Below, piece by piece: positions 33,278 to 40,703 of a stretch of DNA of 41,984 nt. The position numbers and the translations under genes are program-made. How positions within the stretch are numbered: position 1 is the first letter of the stretch; each line of letters begins with the position of its first letter. The stretch covers positions 10,786 to 52,769 of the forward strand of contig MKUJ01000022.1 in the NCBI GenBank assembly GCA_001897755.1, in the 5' to 3' direction. Under the pieces are notes generated by a model that saw nothing but the letters and a program-made list of their open reading frames with translations, did no database searches and was not told where the DNA came from. This stretch comes from Afipia sp. 64-13 (GTDB lineage: Bacteria > Pseudomonadota > Alphaproteobacteria > Rhizobiales > Xanthobacteraceae).

Positions 33278-33529
33278 CTACTTCTTGTCGGTCGTGGCCT
33301 TGCCGTCCTGATCGCGCACGGCGTTCTTGCGCTGGACGGCTTCGCCGCTGGCCGGTTTCCCGGTCTGGGCGTCATGGCCCTGCGCGTCGGGCGCGTTGGC
33401 CGGCGCGGATTGTTTGGTGGCCGGTTGGCCGGCCGGGTCGTGGACGTTGGTGTTGGTCTGGGCAAAAGCGAGGCCGGACACGGCCATCGTCGCGGCGAGT
33501 GCCGCGGGGAGCAGAAATTTTTGCGTCAT
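33278..33529 (-). CDS. Small exported protein (83 aa)
   Basis: An 83-residue protein with a signal peptide (about 1-24, ending LAFAQ) and a hydrophilic mature part rich in Gln, Asn, Asp, Lys and Ala, including KQSAPANAPDAQGHDAQTGK (about 39-58). No fold is obvious and it is probably disordered in the periplasm. The ribosome binding site is AGGAAGAGG before ATG 33529. A candidate EcfG-type promoter is upstream. Function unknown. Confidence 0.75.
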   Translation of the reverse strand: MTQKFLLPAALAATMAVSGLAFAQTNTNVHDPAGQPATKQSAPANAPDAQGHDAQTGKPASGEAVQRKNAVRDQDGKATTDKK

Positions 33530-33553
33530 CCTCTTCCTCTGTTGTCGGCGGTT

Positions 33554-33578
33554 AACCCGGGGGCGGGACGCCTGTTCC
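33554..33578 (-). promoter_or_regulatory. Candidate EcfG-type promoter
   Basis: Read on the minus strand: GGAAC at 33578-33574, a 16-base spacer, then GGTT at 33557-33554; the consensus is GGAAC-N16/17-CGTT, so one base of the -10 differs. It is 25 bases upstream of the small exported protein's ATG. Confidence 0.3.
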
Positions 33579-33790
33579 GGCTGCCGCTGGACACAATGAC
33601 GCAGCCGGTAGCGTCCGCGGCCGGTTCCATGCCGGGCGGGACAGCCGTGGTTTTGCAGAACCTCTCCGCAATCGGTGCAATTGCACGCACCCTCCGGGCG
33701 GGCCGTTAGCCTTACCGGCAGATTGGCGGCGGGCCTTAACTTCTGGCCGGAGCAAGTGATTTAGGATCGCCCCGTTCAGAGGAATGTCCC

Positions 33791-34237
33791 ATGCGCGCCG
33801 CGCTCTCGCTCGCCATCCTGATCGGAACGACGCTTTCGGCCTTTGCCGAGACCGGCCCGGTGATCGTGATTCCCGGGCGGCCTGGCGTGCCGGTGATCAT
33901 CAACGGCCGCGATGCGTCGTTCGGCATGGTCGAGGGCGACTGGGGCCTGTCCAAGAGTTTCCATGTCCAGCCCACGGTCTATGGCGGCTGGAATCGCTAC
34001 GAGAGTCCGGCGGTCGGTCATTATTATCCGAGCTCGGGGCGTACGCCCGGCTACGGGCGAAGCGAGATCGAGCCGCCGGCAGACCGCAAGCTGCCGAAGC
34101 CGGCCGAGAGCTATCACCAGTCATGGTCGGCGCAGTCGGCGCCGCCCGCGCCGCAGGTGCCGTATCCGGTGCCGCAGCCCGATGTCATCGTGCCTTACAA
34201 TCCGCCGCCGGTGATCAAGGCGCCGAAGCGGTTCTAG
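33791..34237 (+). CDS. Exported proline-rich protein (148 aa)
   Basis: A 148-residue protein with a signal peptide (about 1-19, ending SAFAE). The mature part has a short strand-like region (VIVIPGRPGVPVIINGRDA), aromatic Tyr/Trp-rich stretches (about 60-85), and a Pro-rich C-terminus (about 110-145). It looks like a secreted or periplasmic protein of unknown function. The ATG at 33791 is preceded by AGAGGAATG. It is followed 47 bases later by another small exported protein, and the two may be cotranscribed. Confidence 0.8.
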   Translation: MRAALSLAILIGTTLSAFAETGPVIVIPGRPGVPVIINGRDASFGMVEGDWGLSKSFHVQPTVYGGWNRYESPAVGHYYPSSGRTPGYGRSEIEPPADRKLPKPAESYHQSWSAQSAPPAPQVPYPVPQPDVIVPYNPPPVIKAPKRF

Positions 34238-34284
34238 ATTCAAAACGAGTGCAGACAAAAAGACGATCAACAGGAGAGTAGAGT

Positions 34285-34893
34285 ATGCGTCACAAGATTG
34301 CAGGATTGGCCGCAATGATCGCCGTCACGGTGAGCGCCGCGCCGGCGATGGCCTGTTACAACCCATGCACGGGCGGCGGGCTGTTCGGCGCCGTGGCCGG
34401 CGTCGATAGCTATGGCGGCTATTATGGCGCGGCCTATGCCGGCGGCCGTTACGCGCAGTATCCGCGCTACAACGGCCCGCAATATTACTTCGTGAACCGC
34501 GGCCCGACCTATACCGGCCCGGGCGTGCTCGCGCCGGCGCCGACCTATCAGGAGCGCGCGGTGTCGGGCTGGACCAGCTACAGCCGGCCTTACTACTACG
34601 GCTATCAGGGCGGTCCGTACGCCAACGCCACCAGCCACTATTATGACGGCGCGCGCCTGCAGGGCCCGGCGCTCTATACCTATCGCTGGCGCCGTGCGCA
34701 CCGGCATCATCACCGCATGCATCAGCATCATCACCCGCGCACGCAGTATTACTACACGTCGCGTCCGGGCGCGCGTTACGGCCATGCCGCGCACGGCCCG
34801 CACGCCGGCGGCCCCCGCTACGTGCAGACGCAGCGTGGCACATATGGCAAGGCGCCGCGCAGCCACCAGCATCATCATCGCCACGCGTACTGA
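34285..34893 (+). CDS. Exported Tyr/Gly/His-rich protein (202 aa)
   Basis: A 202-residue protein with a signal peptide (about 1-24, ending APAMA; Cys24 and Cys28 follow at once). The mature part is full of Tyr, Gly, Pro and Ala (YGGYYGAAYAGGRYAQYPRY, about 43-62) and ends in a His/Arg-rich tail (RRAHRHHHRMHQHHHPR and SHQHHHRHAY). This composition suggests a surface or matrix protein or metal binder. Not recognised. The ribosome binding site is AGGAG before ATG 34285. A hairpin with a short T run follows at 34917. Confidence 0.78.
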   Translation: MRHKIAGLAAMIAVTVSAAPAMACYNPCTGGGLFGAVAGVDSYGGYYGAAYAGGRYAQYPRYNGPQYYFVNRGPTYTGPGVLAPAPTYQERAVSGWTSYSRPYYYGYQGGPYANATSHYYDGARLQGPALYTYRWRRAHRHHHRMHQHHHPRTQYYYTSRPGARYGHAAHGPHAGGPRYVQTQRGTYGKAPRSHQHHHRHAY

Positions 34894-34916
34894 TCGCGCG
34901 TCGGACTTTGTTCGAG

Positions 34917-34946
34917 AACGCCCGTCGCAGCCGCGGCGGGCGTTTT
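34917..34946 (+). terminator. Probable terminator
   Basis: AACGCCCGTCGC (34917-34928) pairs with GCGGCGGGCGTT (34933-34944; one T-G wobble) around AGCC, then TTC. The T run is short, so it is a weaker terminator, 24 bases after the stop of the His-rich gene. Confidence 0.5.
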
Positions 34947-35000
34947 CGTTGGCGGATGAGGGAGGGGCGTAACTCCTTGAGATATTCGGCATTGTCTCGG

Positions 35001-35030
35001 TTGACTTTGCCCTGCCGCTTCGCCCATAAA
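35001..35030 (+). promoter_or_regulatory. Candidate housekeeping promoter for tRNA-Tyr
   Basis: TTGACT at 35001-35006, 18-base spacer, CATAAA at 35025-35030. It lies about 95 bases upstream of tRNA-Tyr in a region without a gene. Confidence 0.35.
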
Positions 35031-35125
35031 CGCGCCGACCGAGCGCCCGCGAGCGGGCACGCTCTTGATCGTCATCGATGGCCGCCCCGCCACTCCGGGT
35101 GGCCATGGTTCCGATGACGCCGAGC

Positions 35126-35211
35126 GGGGGAGTGTCCCGAGTGGCAAAGGGAGCTGACTGTAAATCAGCCGCCGTATGGCTTCGAAGGTTCGAGTCCTTC
35201 TTCCCCCACCA
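35126..35211 (+). tRNA. tRNA-Tyr (anticodon GTA)
   Basis: An 86-base class II tRNA with encoded CCA end. The acceptor stem GGGGGAG pairs with CTTCCCCC-type 3' strand; the anticodon loop is CTGTAAA with anticodon GTA; a long variable arm (CCGCCGTATGGC) and the T arm GAAGGTTCGAGTCCTTC are present. It reads tyrosine codons TAC/TAT. Confidence 0.93.
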
Positions 35212-35216
35212 TTTTG

Positions 35217-35254
35217 AAAACGCTCGCGAAATTCAGGTTTCGCGAGCGTTTTTA
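35217..35254 (+). terminator. Rho-independent terminator of tRNA-Tyr
   Basis: AAAACGCTCGCGAAA (35217-35231) pairs with TTTCGCGAGCGTTTT (35238-35252) around TTCAGG, then TTATTTG. It starts 6 bases after the tRNA end. Confidence 0.9.
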
Positions 35255-35275
35255 TTTGACCTGTTTTGAGCCAGA

Positions 35276-35297
35276 AGTGTCGCACGCGTGCGACACT
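35276..35297. promoter_or_regulatory. Perfect 22-base palindrome
   Basis: AGTGTCGCACG (35276-35286) is directly followed by its exact reverse complement (35287-35297). Outside it, GAGCC and GGCTC extend the symmetry with small mismatches. It lies between the tRNA-Tyr terminator and the rlmB start (35349) and could be an operator or a short repeat unit. Confidence 0.35.
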
Positions 35298-35348
35298 TGG
35301 GCTCTCCTTCAAATTGCCATCGGTCCGGCGGCATGAGAAAAGCCGCTG

Positions 35349-36167
35349 ATGAATCATCGCGACAAACCGCAACGCTTCAACCGCAAGGACGGCCCGCGCC
35401 GCCCCGGCGCACGGCCCGCCTATGGCCGCGCGCGCGAGGGCCGCGGCGCGAACGATCCGGCCATTCTCTACGGCTGGCACACGGTGACGGCGGCGCTGGC
35501 CAATCCCGACCGTGTCTTCCGCAAGCTCTTGCTGACCGAGAACGCCGCGCGTCGTCTTGCCGAGGAGAACATCCCGACCCGCGTCACGCCGGAGATCGTG
35601 CGGCCGAGCGCAATCGACCAGCGGCTCGGCCCCGATGCGGTGCATCAGGGCCTGCTGGCGGAGGTCGATCCGCTGCGCACGCCGGCGATCGGCTCGATCG
35701 CGCGCGACGGCATCGTGCTGGTGCTCGACCAGATCACCGATCCGCACAATGTCGGCGCGATCCTGCGCTCGGCGGCGGCGTTCGCGGTGAAGGCGGTGGT
35801 GACCACGGCGCGGCACAGCCCGGAGGCGACCGGGGTGCTGGCGAAATCGGCGTCCGGCGCGCTCGAACTGGTGCCGCTGGTGCTGGTGCAGAATCTGGCC
35901 CGCGCGCTGACCGAACTGAAGGAGGAGGGCTTCCTCACCGTCGGGCTCGACAGCGAGGGCGGCGAAAATCTCGCCGCCGTGGAGCTGAAGGCGCCGCTCG
36001 CTCTGGTGCTCGGCGCCGAGGGCAAGGGCCTGCGCCAGCTCACGCGCGAGACCTGCAATGTGGTGGCGCGGCTCGACATGCCGGGCGAGATCAAGAGCCT
36101 CAACGTCTCCAATGCCACCGCGCTCGCCCTTTATATCGGCGCGAACCGGCTCGGCCTGATGGCGTAA
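35349..36167 (+). CDS. rlmB: 23S rRNA (guanosine-2251-2'-O)-methyltransferase
   Basis: A 272-residue SPOUT-class RNA 2'-O-methyltransferase. An N-terminal substrate-binding domain (about 35-105, ILYGWHTVTAAL) precedes the knotted catalytic domain. The three SpoU motifs are visible: DQITDPHNVGAILRSA (about 128-143), LVLGAEGKGL (about 218-227) and IKSLNVSNATALALY (about 247-261). RlmB methylates G2251 of 23S rRNA in the peptidyl transferase P loop. A basic, disordered N-terminal tail (1-35, many Arg) is longer than in E. coli. The closely related TrmH-type assignment is possible but less likely. Confidence 0.9.
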   Translation: MNHRDKPQRFNRKDGPRRPGARPAYGRAREGRGANDPAILYGWHTVTAALANPDRVFRKLLLTENAARRLAEENIPTRVTPEIVRPSAIDQRLGPDAVHQGLLAEVDPLRTPAIGSIARDGIVLVLDQITDPHNVGAILRSAAAFAVKAVVTTARHSPEATGVLAKSASGALELVPLVLVQNLARALTELKEEGFLTVGLDSEGGENLAAVELKAPLALVLGAEGKGLRQLTRETCNVVARLDMPGEIKSLNVSNATALALYIGANRLGLMA

Positions 36168-36212
36168 TCCGTTTGAGCATTGGTTTTGGCGGAGGCGCTG
36201 CGGCAGACGCGG

Positions 36213-36258
36213 CGAACTCGCTCTCCCCGGTGATGAGAGGGCGGGGGTGAGGGGACCT
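36213..36258. repeat. GC-rich CTCTCCCC/GGGGGTGAGG repeat-like element
   Basis: Part of the 327-base gap 36168-36494. CTCTCCCC near 36220 is mirrored by GAGAGGGCGGGGG and GTGAGGGG near 36235-36253, a pattern that recurs in intergenic DNA of these bacteria. The rest of the gap up to tRNA-Gly has no gene that I can support. Confidence 0.35.
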
Positions 36259-36494
36259 AAATTGATCGATGGATCATACGCCTTCGCCCGGCGTCATAGC
36301 GGGTTACAGACCCGCGTAAATGCGCTTATAGCGCGCCGACCTCTCCCCAAGAAAGATGAGCTCCCGCAAACGCTGATCCAACGTCATCGAAGCCTGCGGG
36401 GATATTTGCGGCAAGCATGGGAACAGGCAGGTCGCCATCCGGCTGCATCGTGGTTGTTGAGACCCGAGGGCCGTCATGCTAGGTCATCTCCGAC

Positions 36495-36568
36495 GCGGGT
36501 GTAGCTCAATGGTAGAGCAGCAGCCTTCCAAGCTGAATACGAGGGTTCGATTCCCTTCACCCGCTCCA
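36495..36568 (+). tRNA. tRNA-Gly (anticodon TCC)
   Basis: A 74-base tRNA with encoded CCA end. Acceptor stem GCGGGTG pairs with CACCCGC; D arm TAGCTCAATGGTAGAGCA; anticodon loop CTTCCAA with anticodon TCC; T arm GAGGGTTCGATTCCCTTC. It reads GGA/GGG glycine codons. The Hint-domain gene follows on the other strand. Confidence 0.95.
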
Positions 36569-36626
36569 ATTCCTCCTTCAGATCGCTTGCGGTTCACCGT
36601 TCTCCGTCCCGACGACGGCTGTTGTT

Positions 36627-37442
36627 TCAGGCGGCCATCGCCATGGCGCGGGCCGCGATCCGGTCATAGGCGACCTGGATCGGATCGCGCACATCGACGA
36701 AGCGGGACGCCGCCAGCCGGAGCAAGCCACGCGCCTCGGCGCGGCCGCCGGTGTAGCGGTAAATCGGCGCGAATGCCGGTGTCACCTCATGCTCGGTGCC
36801 GTACAGGTCTTGGTAGTCGTCGAGATTATCCCATGCGAGCCGGCCACCCCAGTGCCGAAACGTTTCGGCGGCCGTGCCTTCCGCGAAGACGGCTTCATGG
36901 GTCTCCAGCTCGACGCAGAAATATTCGATGGTTTCGGACATGCTCGCGTCGTCGTCGAACGCGATCGAATGTCCGTTGACGAGGTATTTCACCGGGATGA
37001 GAACCCCGTCGATCAGGAGGCAGTGTTCCTGCGACAGATGCAAATCCCGCTGCGGCGTTTGATCGTCGATCGCGAAGCGCGAGACCCGGACCGGCACGAC
37101 GCTCGGATGCCAGGACGCCGATTCATTCCGTTGCATGACTTGCCGGCCGACCCATTTGATCGGCCGTGCGCCGTTGGTCGTCATGACCATTGTGCCGATC
37201 GCCAGATCTTCCACGGGCGCTTCGCCGTCCGTTGTCCGGATCAGCGTTCCTCGCGCAAAGCAATGAGGGCTGGGCCCATTGGGGTCATCCCGGGGAAACA
37301 GGCCCATGGCGTCGGCGTGTTTTGTTTTGGTGACCGCAAGCAATGACGATGCGATTACGATCGTTGACAGCCGTCCTGCGCCGGCGGCGATGATCCCCAT
37401 GAAGTGACGACGTGCGGGACTGGTGGGTGGAGGGCGATTCAT
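36627..37442 (-). CDS. Tat-exported Hint-domain protein
   Basis: A 271-residue protein with a twin-arginine signal (ARRHFMG, about 9-15) and a hydrophobic stretch (about 20-38), so export by the Tat route is likely. The mature part starts CFARGTLIRTTDGEAPVEDL (about 61-80), typical for Hint (Hedgehog/intein) domains of the Hint_2 family, and contains DLHLSQEHCLLIDGVLIPVKYLVNG (parts; about 135-160). Bacterial Hint_2 proteins are uncharacterised. ATG 37442 has a GAGGAG ribosome binding site 8 bases before it. It may cleave itself. The upstream DNA is very AT-rich, which could mark acquired DNA. Confidence 0.82.
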   Translation of the reverse strand: MNRPPPTSPARRHFMGIIAAGAGRLSTIVIASSLLAVTKTKHADAMGLFPRDDPNGPSPHCFARGTLIRTTDGEAPVEDLAIGTMVMTTNGARPIKWVGRQVMQRNESASWHPSVVPVRVSRFAIDDQTPQRDLHLSQEHCLLIDGVLIPVKYLVNGHSIAFDDDASMSETIEYFCVELETHEAVFAEGTAAETFRHWGGRLAWDNLDDYQDLYGTEHEVTPAFAPIYRYTGGRAEARGLLRLAASRFVDVRDPIQVAYDRIAARAMAMAA

Positions 37443-37499
37443 GCGGGACACTCCTCAAGCTGCGAGTTGGAAGGCGTGCGCGACGAACGGGTCTCGATT

Positions 37500-37556
37500 A
37501 AACGAATTAAATACCCAATTTAATGTATATTCAATCATAATTAATCATTATTCCGG
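37500..37556. other. AT-rich stretch upstream of Hint gene
   Basis: The 313-base gap 37443-37755 holds no gene. Bases 37500-37556 are almost all A/T (ATTAAACGAATTAAATACCC and TTTAATGTATATTCAATCAT), far from the genome average. It may hold the Hint gene promoter or be foreign DNA. Confidence 0.4.
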
Positions 37557-37755
37557 CCTTGAGACGGCTTGTCGCATTGCCTGTTTTGCAGGGGTTTTTG
37601 TTGCCGCGCGGCCGGGTCTAAGGGTTTAAAATCACGAGAATAAATAAGAGAAGCCCGGTGAAATCGGCTGGCGGCCGGCCGAGAGTGCCGCGGGCCGGGG
37701 AGGGGTGGCCTTCGCCCGCGCCGGCCTGTTCGAAGGCGCGGGCTGGCACATCGGC

Positions 37756-39465
37756 TCACGCCTCGCCGTCCTCCTCGCGCGATTTTGCGTGTGGCGCGAT
37801 GAGGCGCAGCTTGCAGACGATGCCGCTGCGCGGGTAGCTGATCTCGTAGCCGCCGTTCATCTGCTGCGTCAGGCTTGCGATCAATTTCGAGCCGAAGCCC
37901 TCATGGGTCGGCGGCTCGACCGGCGGACCGTCGCTCTCGCTCCAGAGAAGATCGATCTGCGTGCCGCGCGGCTCCGGGCTCGCGGTCCATTCCACCGTGA
38001 TCTTGCCGTGCTCGGTGGCGAGCGCGCCGTATTTCATCGCGTTGGTGCACAGCTCATGGAAGATCATCGCCATCGGCACCACGGTCGCCGAGGTGAGATC
38101 GACCCGCGGGCCTTTCAGCGTGATGCGGTGCGCGCCGTCCTCGCGCGTGGGGGCGAGGGCGGCTTCCGCGACTTCGAGCAGATCGGCGTGCTCCCAGTTG
38201 CGCCGCGTCAGGAGATCGTGGCTGCGCACCAGCGCCTGCAATCGTTCCTGAAAGCCGCGCAGCGCTTCCGGCCCCTGACTGTCGCGGAAGCTGAGGCCGG
38301 CGATTGATTGCACGGTGGCGAGCGTGTTCTTCACGCGATGCGCCAGTTCATGCATCAGAATTTCGCGGCGGGCTTCGGAAATCTCGCGCTCTTCCTCGCG
38401 CCGCGCATTCTCGTCCATCAGGCGGTCAATGGTCTGGCCGAGAATGCCGATCTCGTCGCTGCGGTTGACGATGCCGGTGCGCGCCGAATCGTAGCCGCGC
38501 CGCCAGGCCTCGGCGGTCGCCACCATCAGCATCAGGGGACGGCGGATCATGCCTTCGGCCACCATCCAGGTGAGAAAGAAGGCGGCGCAGGCGCCGAGCC
38601 CGAACAGCAGGAGGCTGTTGCGCAGCGCGCGGTCGATCGGCCCGAACGATTCCGCGCGCGAGATGCCGCTCGAGACATAGAGGCCGAACGGGGTCTCCGG
38701 CGAGGGCACGAAGGCGAGGATGCGCGCGACGCCGTCGCGGCTCTCCACGTCGTGCGTGCCGGCCCGCTCCGACAATAGCGGGATGTAGCGCGTCGCGATC
38801 GTGGTGCCGACGAATTTGTCCGGATCGGGCTCGCGCGCGATGATGATGCCGTTGCGGTCGGCGACGGTAATGGTGCTGCCGCGGGCGAGGCCGCGGTCGC
38901 GAATCTGCTGGCCGAACCAGTCGATGTTCAGCCCTGCGACCATGACATAGGCGACCTCGCCGTCCTCGATCACCGGCAGCGCCATCGGCACGACATTGCG
39001 GTCCGAGACCCGGCTTGCGGTGTAGTTGCCGATCGAGAAGGCGCGCGTCGCGATCGCCTCGCGGAAATAGAAGCGGTCGGCGAGGCTGATCTGCGGCCGC
39101 TCGCCCTCGCTGTAGCAACGCAGCGAGCCGCTGGTGTTGACGATGATGATTGAGGTCAGTTGCGGAAGCTGGGCGCGCACCCGCGTGATGTAGTCGGTGC
39201 AGCTTGCGCGGTCGCCGGCATGCACCTCGGAGGCCTGCGACACCGCGTGCAGCACGCCCTCGATGCCGTCGAAGATCTGGTCGATTTCCGACACCACGAA
39301 ATGGACGTTGCGCAGCGCCTCGGCGCGCACCTCGCCATAGCGGGTGTTGCGCAGGTCGATCGAGGAATAGACCAGCGCAATCAGGCCGGGCAGGGACGCC
39401 GCCAGCGTCAGCGCGAGCAATCGTTGGGTCAGAGACATGCGGCGGATAAAGGAGAATGGTCTCAC
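37756..39465 (-). CDS. HWE-family sensor histidine kinase
   Basis: A 569-residue membrane sensor kinase. Helix one (about 16-34) and helix two (about 283-304) flank a periplasmic dCache-like domain (about 40-280) with ISLADRFYFREAI and GNYTASRVSDRNVVPMALPV (parts). A HAMP-like linker (about 305-355) leads to the kinase core: HELAHRVKNTLATVQS with phospho-acceptor His372, the Arg/Asn pair of HWE kinases, and HELCTNAMKYGAL (about 470-482). Output partner is unknown; HWE kinases often feed general stress or two-component systems. The start is GTG 39465; ATG 39438 is possible. Confidence 0.9.
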   Translation of the reverse strand: MRPFSFIRRMSLTQRLLALTLAASLPGLIALVYSSIDLRNTRYGEVRAEALRNVHFVVSEIDQIFDGIEGVLHAVSQASEVHAGDRASCTDYITRVRAQLPQLTSIIIVNTSGSLRCYSEGERPQISLADRFYFREAIATRAFSIGNYTASRVSDRNVVPMALPVIEDGEVAYVMVAGLNIDWFGQQIRDRGLARGSTITVADRNGIIIAREPDPDKFVGTTIATRYIPLLSERAGTHDVESRDGVARILAFVPSPETPFGLYVSSGISRAESFGPIDRALRNSLLLFGLGACAAFFLTWMVAEGMIRRPLMLMVATAEAWRRGYDSARTGIVNRSDEIGILGQTIDRLMDENARREEEREISEARREILMHELAHRVKNTLATVQSIAGLSFRDSQGPEALRGFQERLQALVRSHDLLTRRNWEHADLLEVAEAALAPTREDGAHRITLKGPRVDLTSATVVPMAMIFHELCTNAMKYGALATEHGKITVEWTASPEPRGTQIDLLWSESDGPPVEPPTHEGFGSKLIASLTQQMNGGYEISYPRSGIVCKLRLIAPHAKSREEDGEA

Positions 39466-39590
39466 GCCGTGGTTCCGATCCCTTTTGTCGCGTTTGGTGT
39501 CGAGGGACGGACCATTAGAAAGCGCCTCGCAGCCGAGTCAAGGCAGCGTCCCGCCGTGACACAGTTGCGTAAAAACACCCCAAAGGGGAC

Positions 39591-39619
39591 GTGACGGGAC
39601 GAAAACGGTTCGCTATAGA
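39591..39619 (+). promoter_or_regulatory. Candidate promoter of tRNA-Trp
   Basis: GTGACG (39591-39596), 17-base spacer, TATAGA (39614-39619), ending 10 bases before the tRNA 5' end at 39630. The spacing fits a sigma-70-type promoter. Confidence 0.5.
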
Positions 39620-39629
39620 GGCGCCATAC

Positions 39630-39705
39630 AGGGGTGTAGCTCAGTTGGTAGAGCATCGGTCTCCAAAACCGAGGGTCGCAGGTTCGAGCCCTGCCGCCCC
39701 TGCCA
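39630..39705 (+). tRNA. tRNA-Trp (anticodon CCA)
   Basis: A 76-base tRNA with encoded CCA end. Acceptor AGGGGTG pairs with CGCCCCT; the anticodon stem TCGGT/ACCGA encloses loop CTCCAAA with anticodon CCA; the T arm is CGCAGGTTCGAGCCCTGC-like. The gene is directly upstream of the secE-nusG-rplK region, the standard place in alphaproteobacteria. Confidence 0.95.
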
Positions 39706-39805
39706 GCATCTGCCGAGCCCGTTTTTCCGGCAGTTCTTCCGGCAGTTCTCAAGTCCGCTTTTAAAGCCTTTCCATCCGGGCATCGTGACGTTGTCCCGCA
39801 GCGGC

Positions 39806-40072
39806 TCATCGCGGCGGCTCCAGCCGGCTTTTCGCCCAATGTCGCGCGCGCTCCGGCGTCGGATCGCTGCCGCATTCCCGGCAGCGATAGAATTCCAGTT
39901 GCTCGACTGCCTTCGCGGCTTTCACCCGAAGTTTCCGGGTCCGTCCACCGCAGCGCGGGCAGAGCGGTGTTTCGCCGGCCTCGACCAGCAACGATATCCA
40001 CGCGCCGATGCTCAGGACGGTGGCCACGACCAGAATGACAGTCACGACAATGACGACGATAACGATCCACAT
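39806..40072 (-). CDS. Small membrane protein with zinc ribbon (88 aa)
   Basis: An 88-residue protein on the opposite strand between tRNA-Trp and secE. One hydrophobic segment (about 2-28) is followed by a CPRCGG...CRECG pair of Cys knuckles (about 37-67), typical of a zinc-ribbon, and a basic C-terminus (RARHWAKSRLEPPR). It is anchored in the inner membrane with the ribbon probably on the cytoplasmic side. The ribosome binding site GAGGAGAG is before ATG 40072. Function unknown. Confidence 0.78.
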   Translation of the reverse strand: MWIVIVVIVVTVILVVATVLSIGAWISLLVEAGETPLCPRCGGRTRKLRVKAAKAVEQLEFYRCRECGSDPTPERARHWAKSRLEPPR

Positions 40073-40301
40073 CTCTGCTCTCCTCGGGCCGGAGCAAAGC
40101 GGAATCGCGATGGTTAAGGGGGGTAGGAGCTTGACACTTCAATTCACGATGAATCTCAACCTTGAAGCGGGCGCGGTGCCGGGATGTTTGAGTCCGGCCT
40201 GCGCCGGGACGACTCCTGTTCTTGGTCCCCGGGGTCTTTTTGGGGGCGGGCAGGCACGAAGGTTCCAGGACATGGCTGGCGGAATGCCGTCCGGCCCTCG
40301 C

Positions 40302-40330
40302 TTGACCAAATCCCCGTCCTGAAGTAGGGA
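40302..40330 (+). promoter_or_regulatory. Candidate promoter of secE-nusG
   Basis: TTGACC (40302-40307), 17-base spacer, TAGGGA (40325-40330), about 160 bases upstream of secE. The -10 is poor. The 419-base gap 40073-40491 also holds a GC inverted element at about 40190-40215 and no gene. Confidence 0.3.
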
Positions 40331-40491
40331 TGCGGCACTCGCTGCCGGCCCGCTTCGCGGATTTCCGGCGCGGCTTCAAACCCCGGACAATCGAGCCCGC
40401 ATGGCGGCTCATCCTTCACAAGAGGTTGGGCGCACCCGAAGGCTGTCCGGTTTACGTCAATTCTTCGCGCAGCAGACAACTGGATCAGACG

Positions 40492-40683
40492 ATGGCTTTG
40501 AGCCCGTTCAAATTCTTGCAGGAAGTCCGGACGGAGACCTCCAAGGTCACCTGGCCGACCCGCCGCGAGACGCTGATCACCACCATCATGGTGTTCGTGC
40601 TGGTCATTCTCTCTGCGATCTTCTTCTTCGTCTCCGATCAGGTGATCCGCATGGTGATCACCTTCATCCTGGGCGTTCGCTAA
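40492..40683 (+). CDS. secE: Preprotein translocase subunit SecE
   Basis: A 63-residue SecE of the short, single-span type. The amphipathic conserved stretch KFLQEVRTETSKVTWPTRRET (parts; about 7-27) and the membrane helix (about 30-55, VFVLVILSAIFFFVS) are typical. It is the stabilising subunit of the SecYEG channel in the inner membrane. The start is ATG 40492; the frame is open upstream but the extra residues do not fit. nusG starts 20 bases after its stop. Confidence 0.93.
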   Translation: MALSPFKFLQEVRTETSKVTWPTRRETLITTIMVFVLVILSAIFFFVSDQVIRMVITFILGVR

Positions 40684-40703
40684 ACAGGCGTGGAACTGAA
40701 ACA

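Noticed and set aside
36627-37451. An intein inside a host protein.
   Set aside because: There is no flanking host sequence: the Hint domain is preceded directly by a signal peptide and followed by a short end of unknown type.
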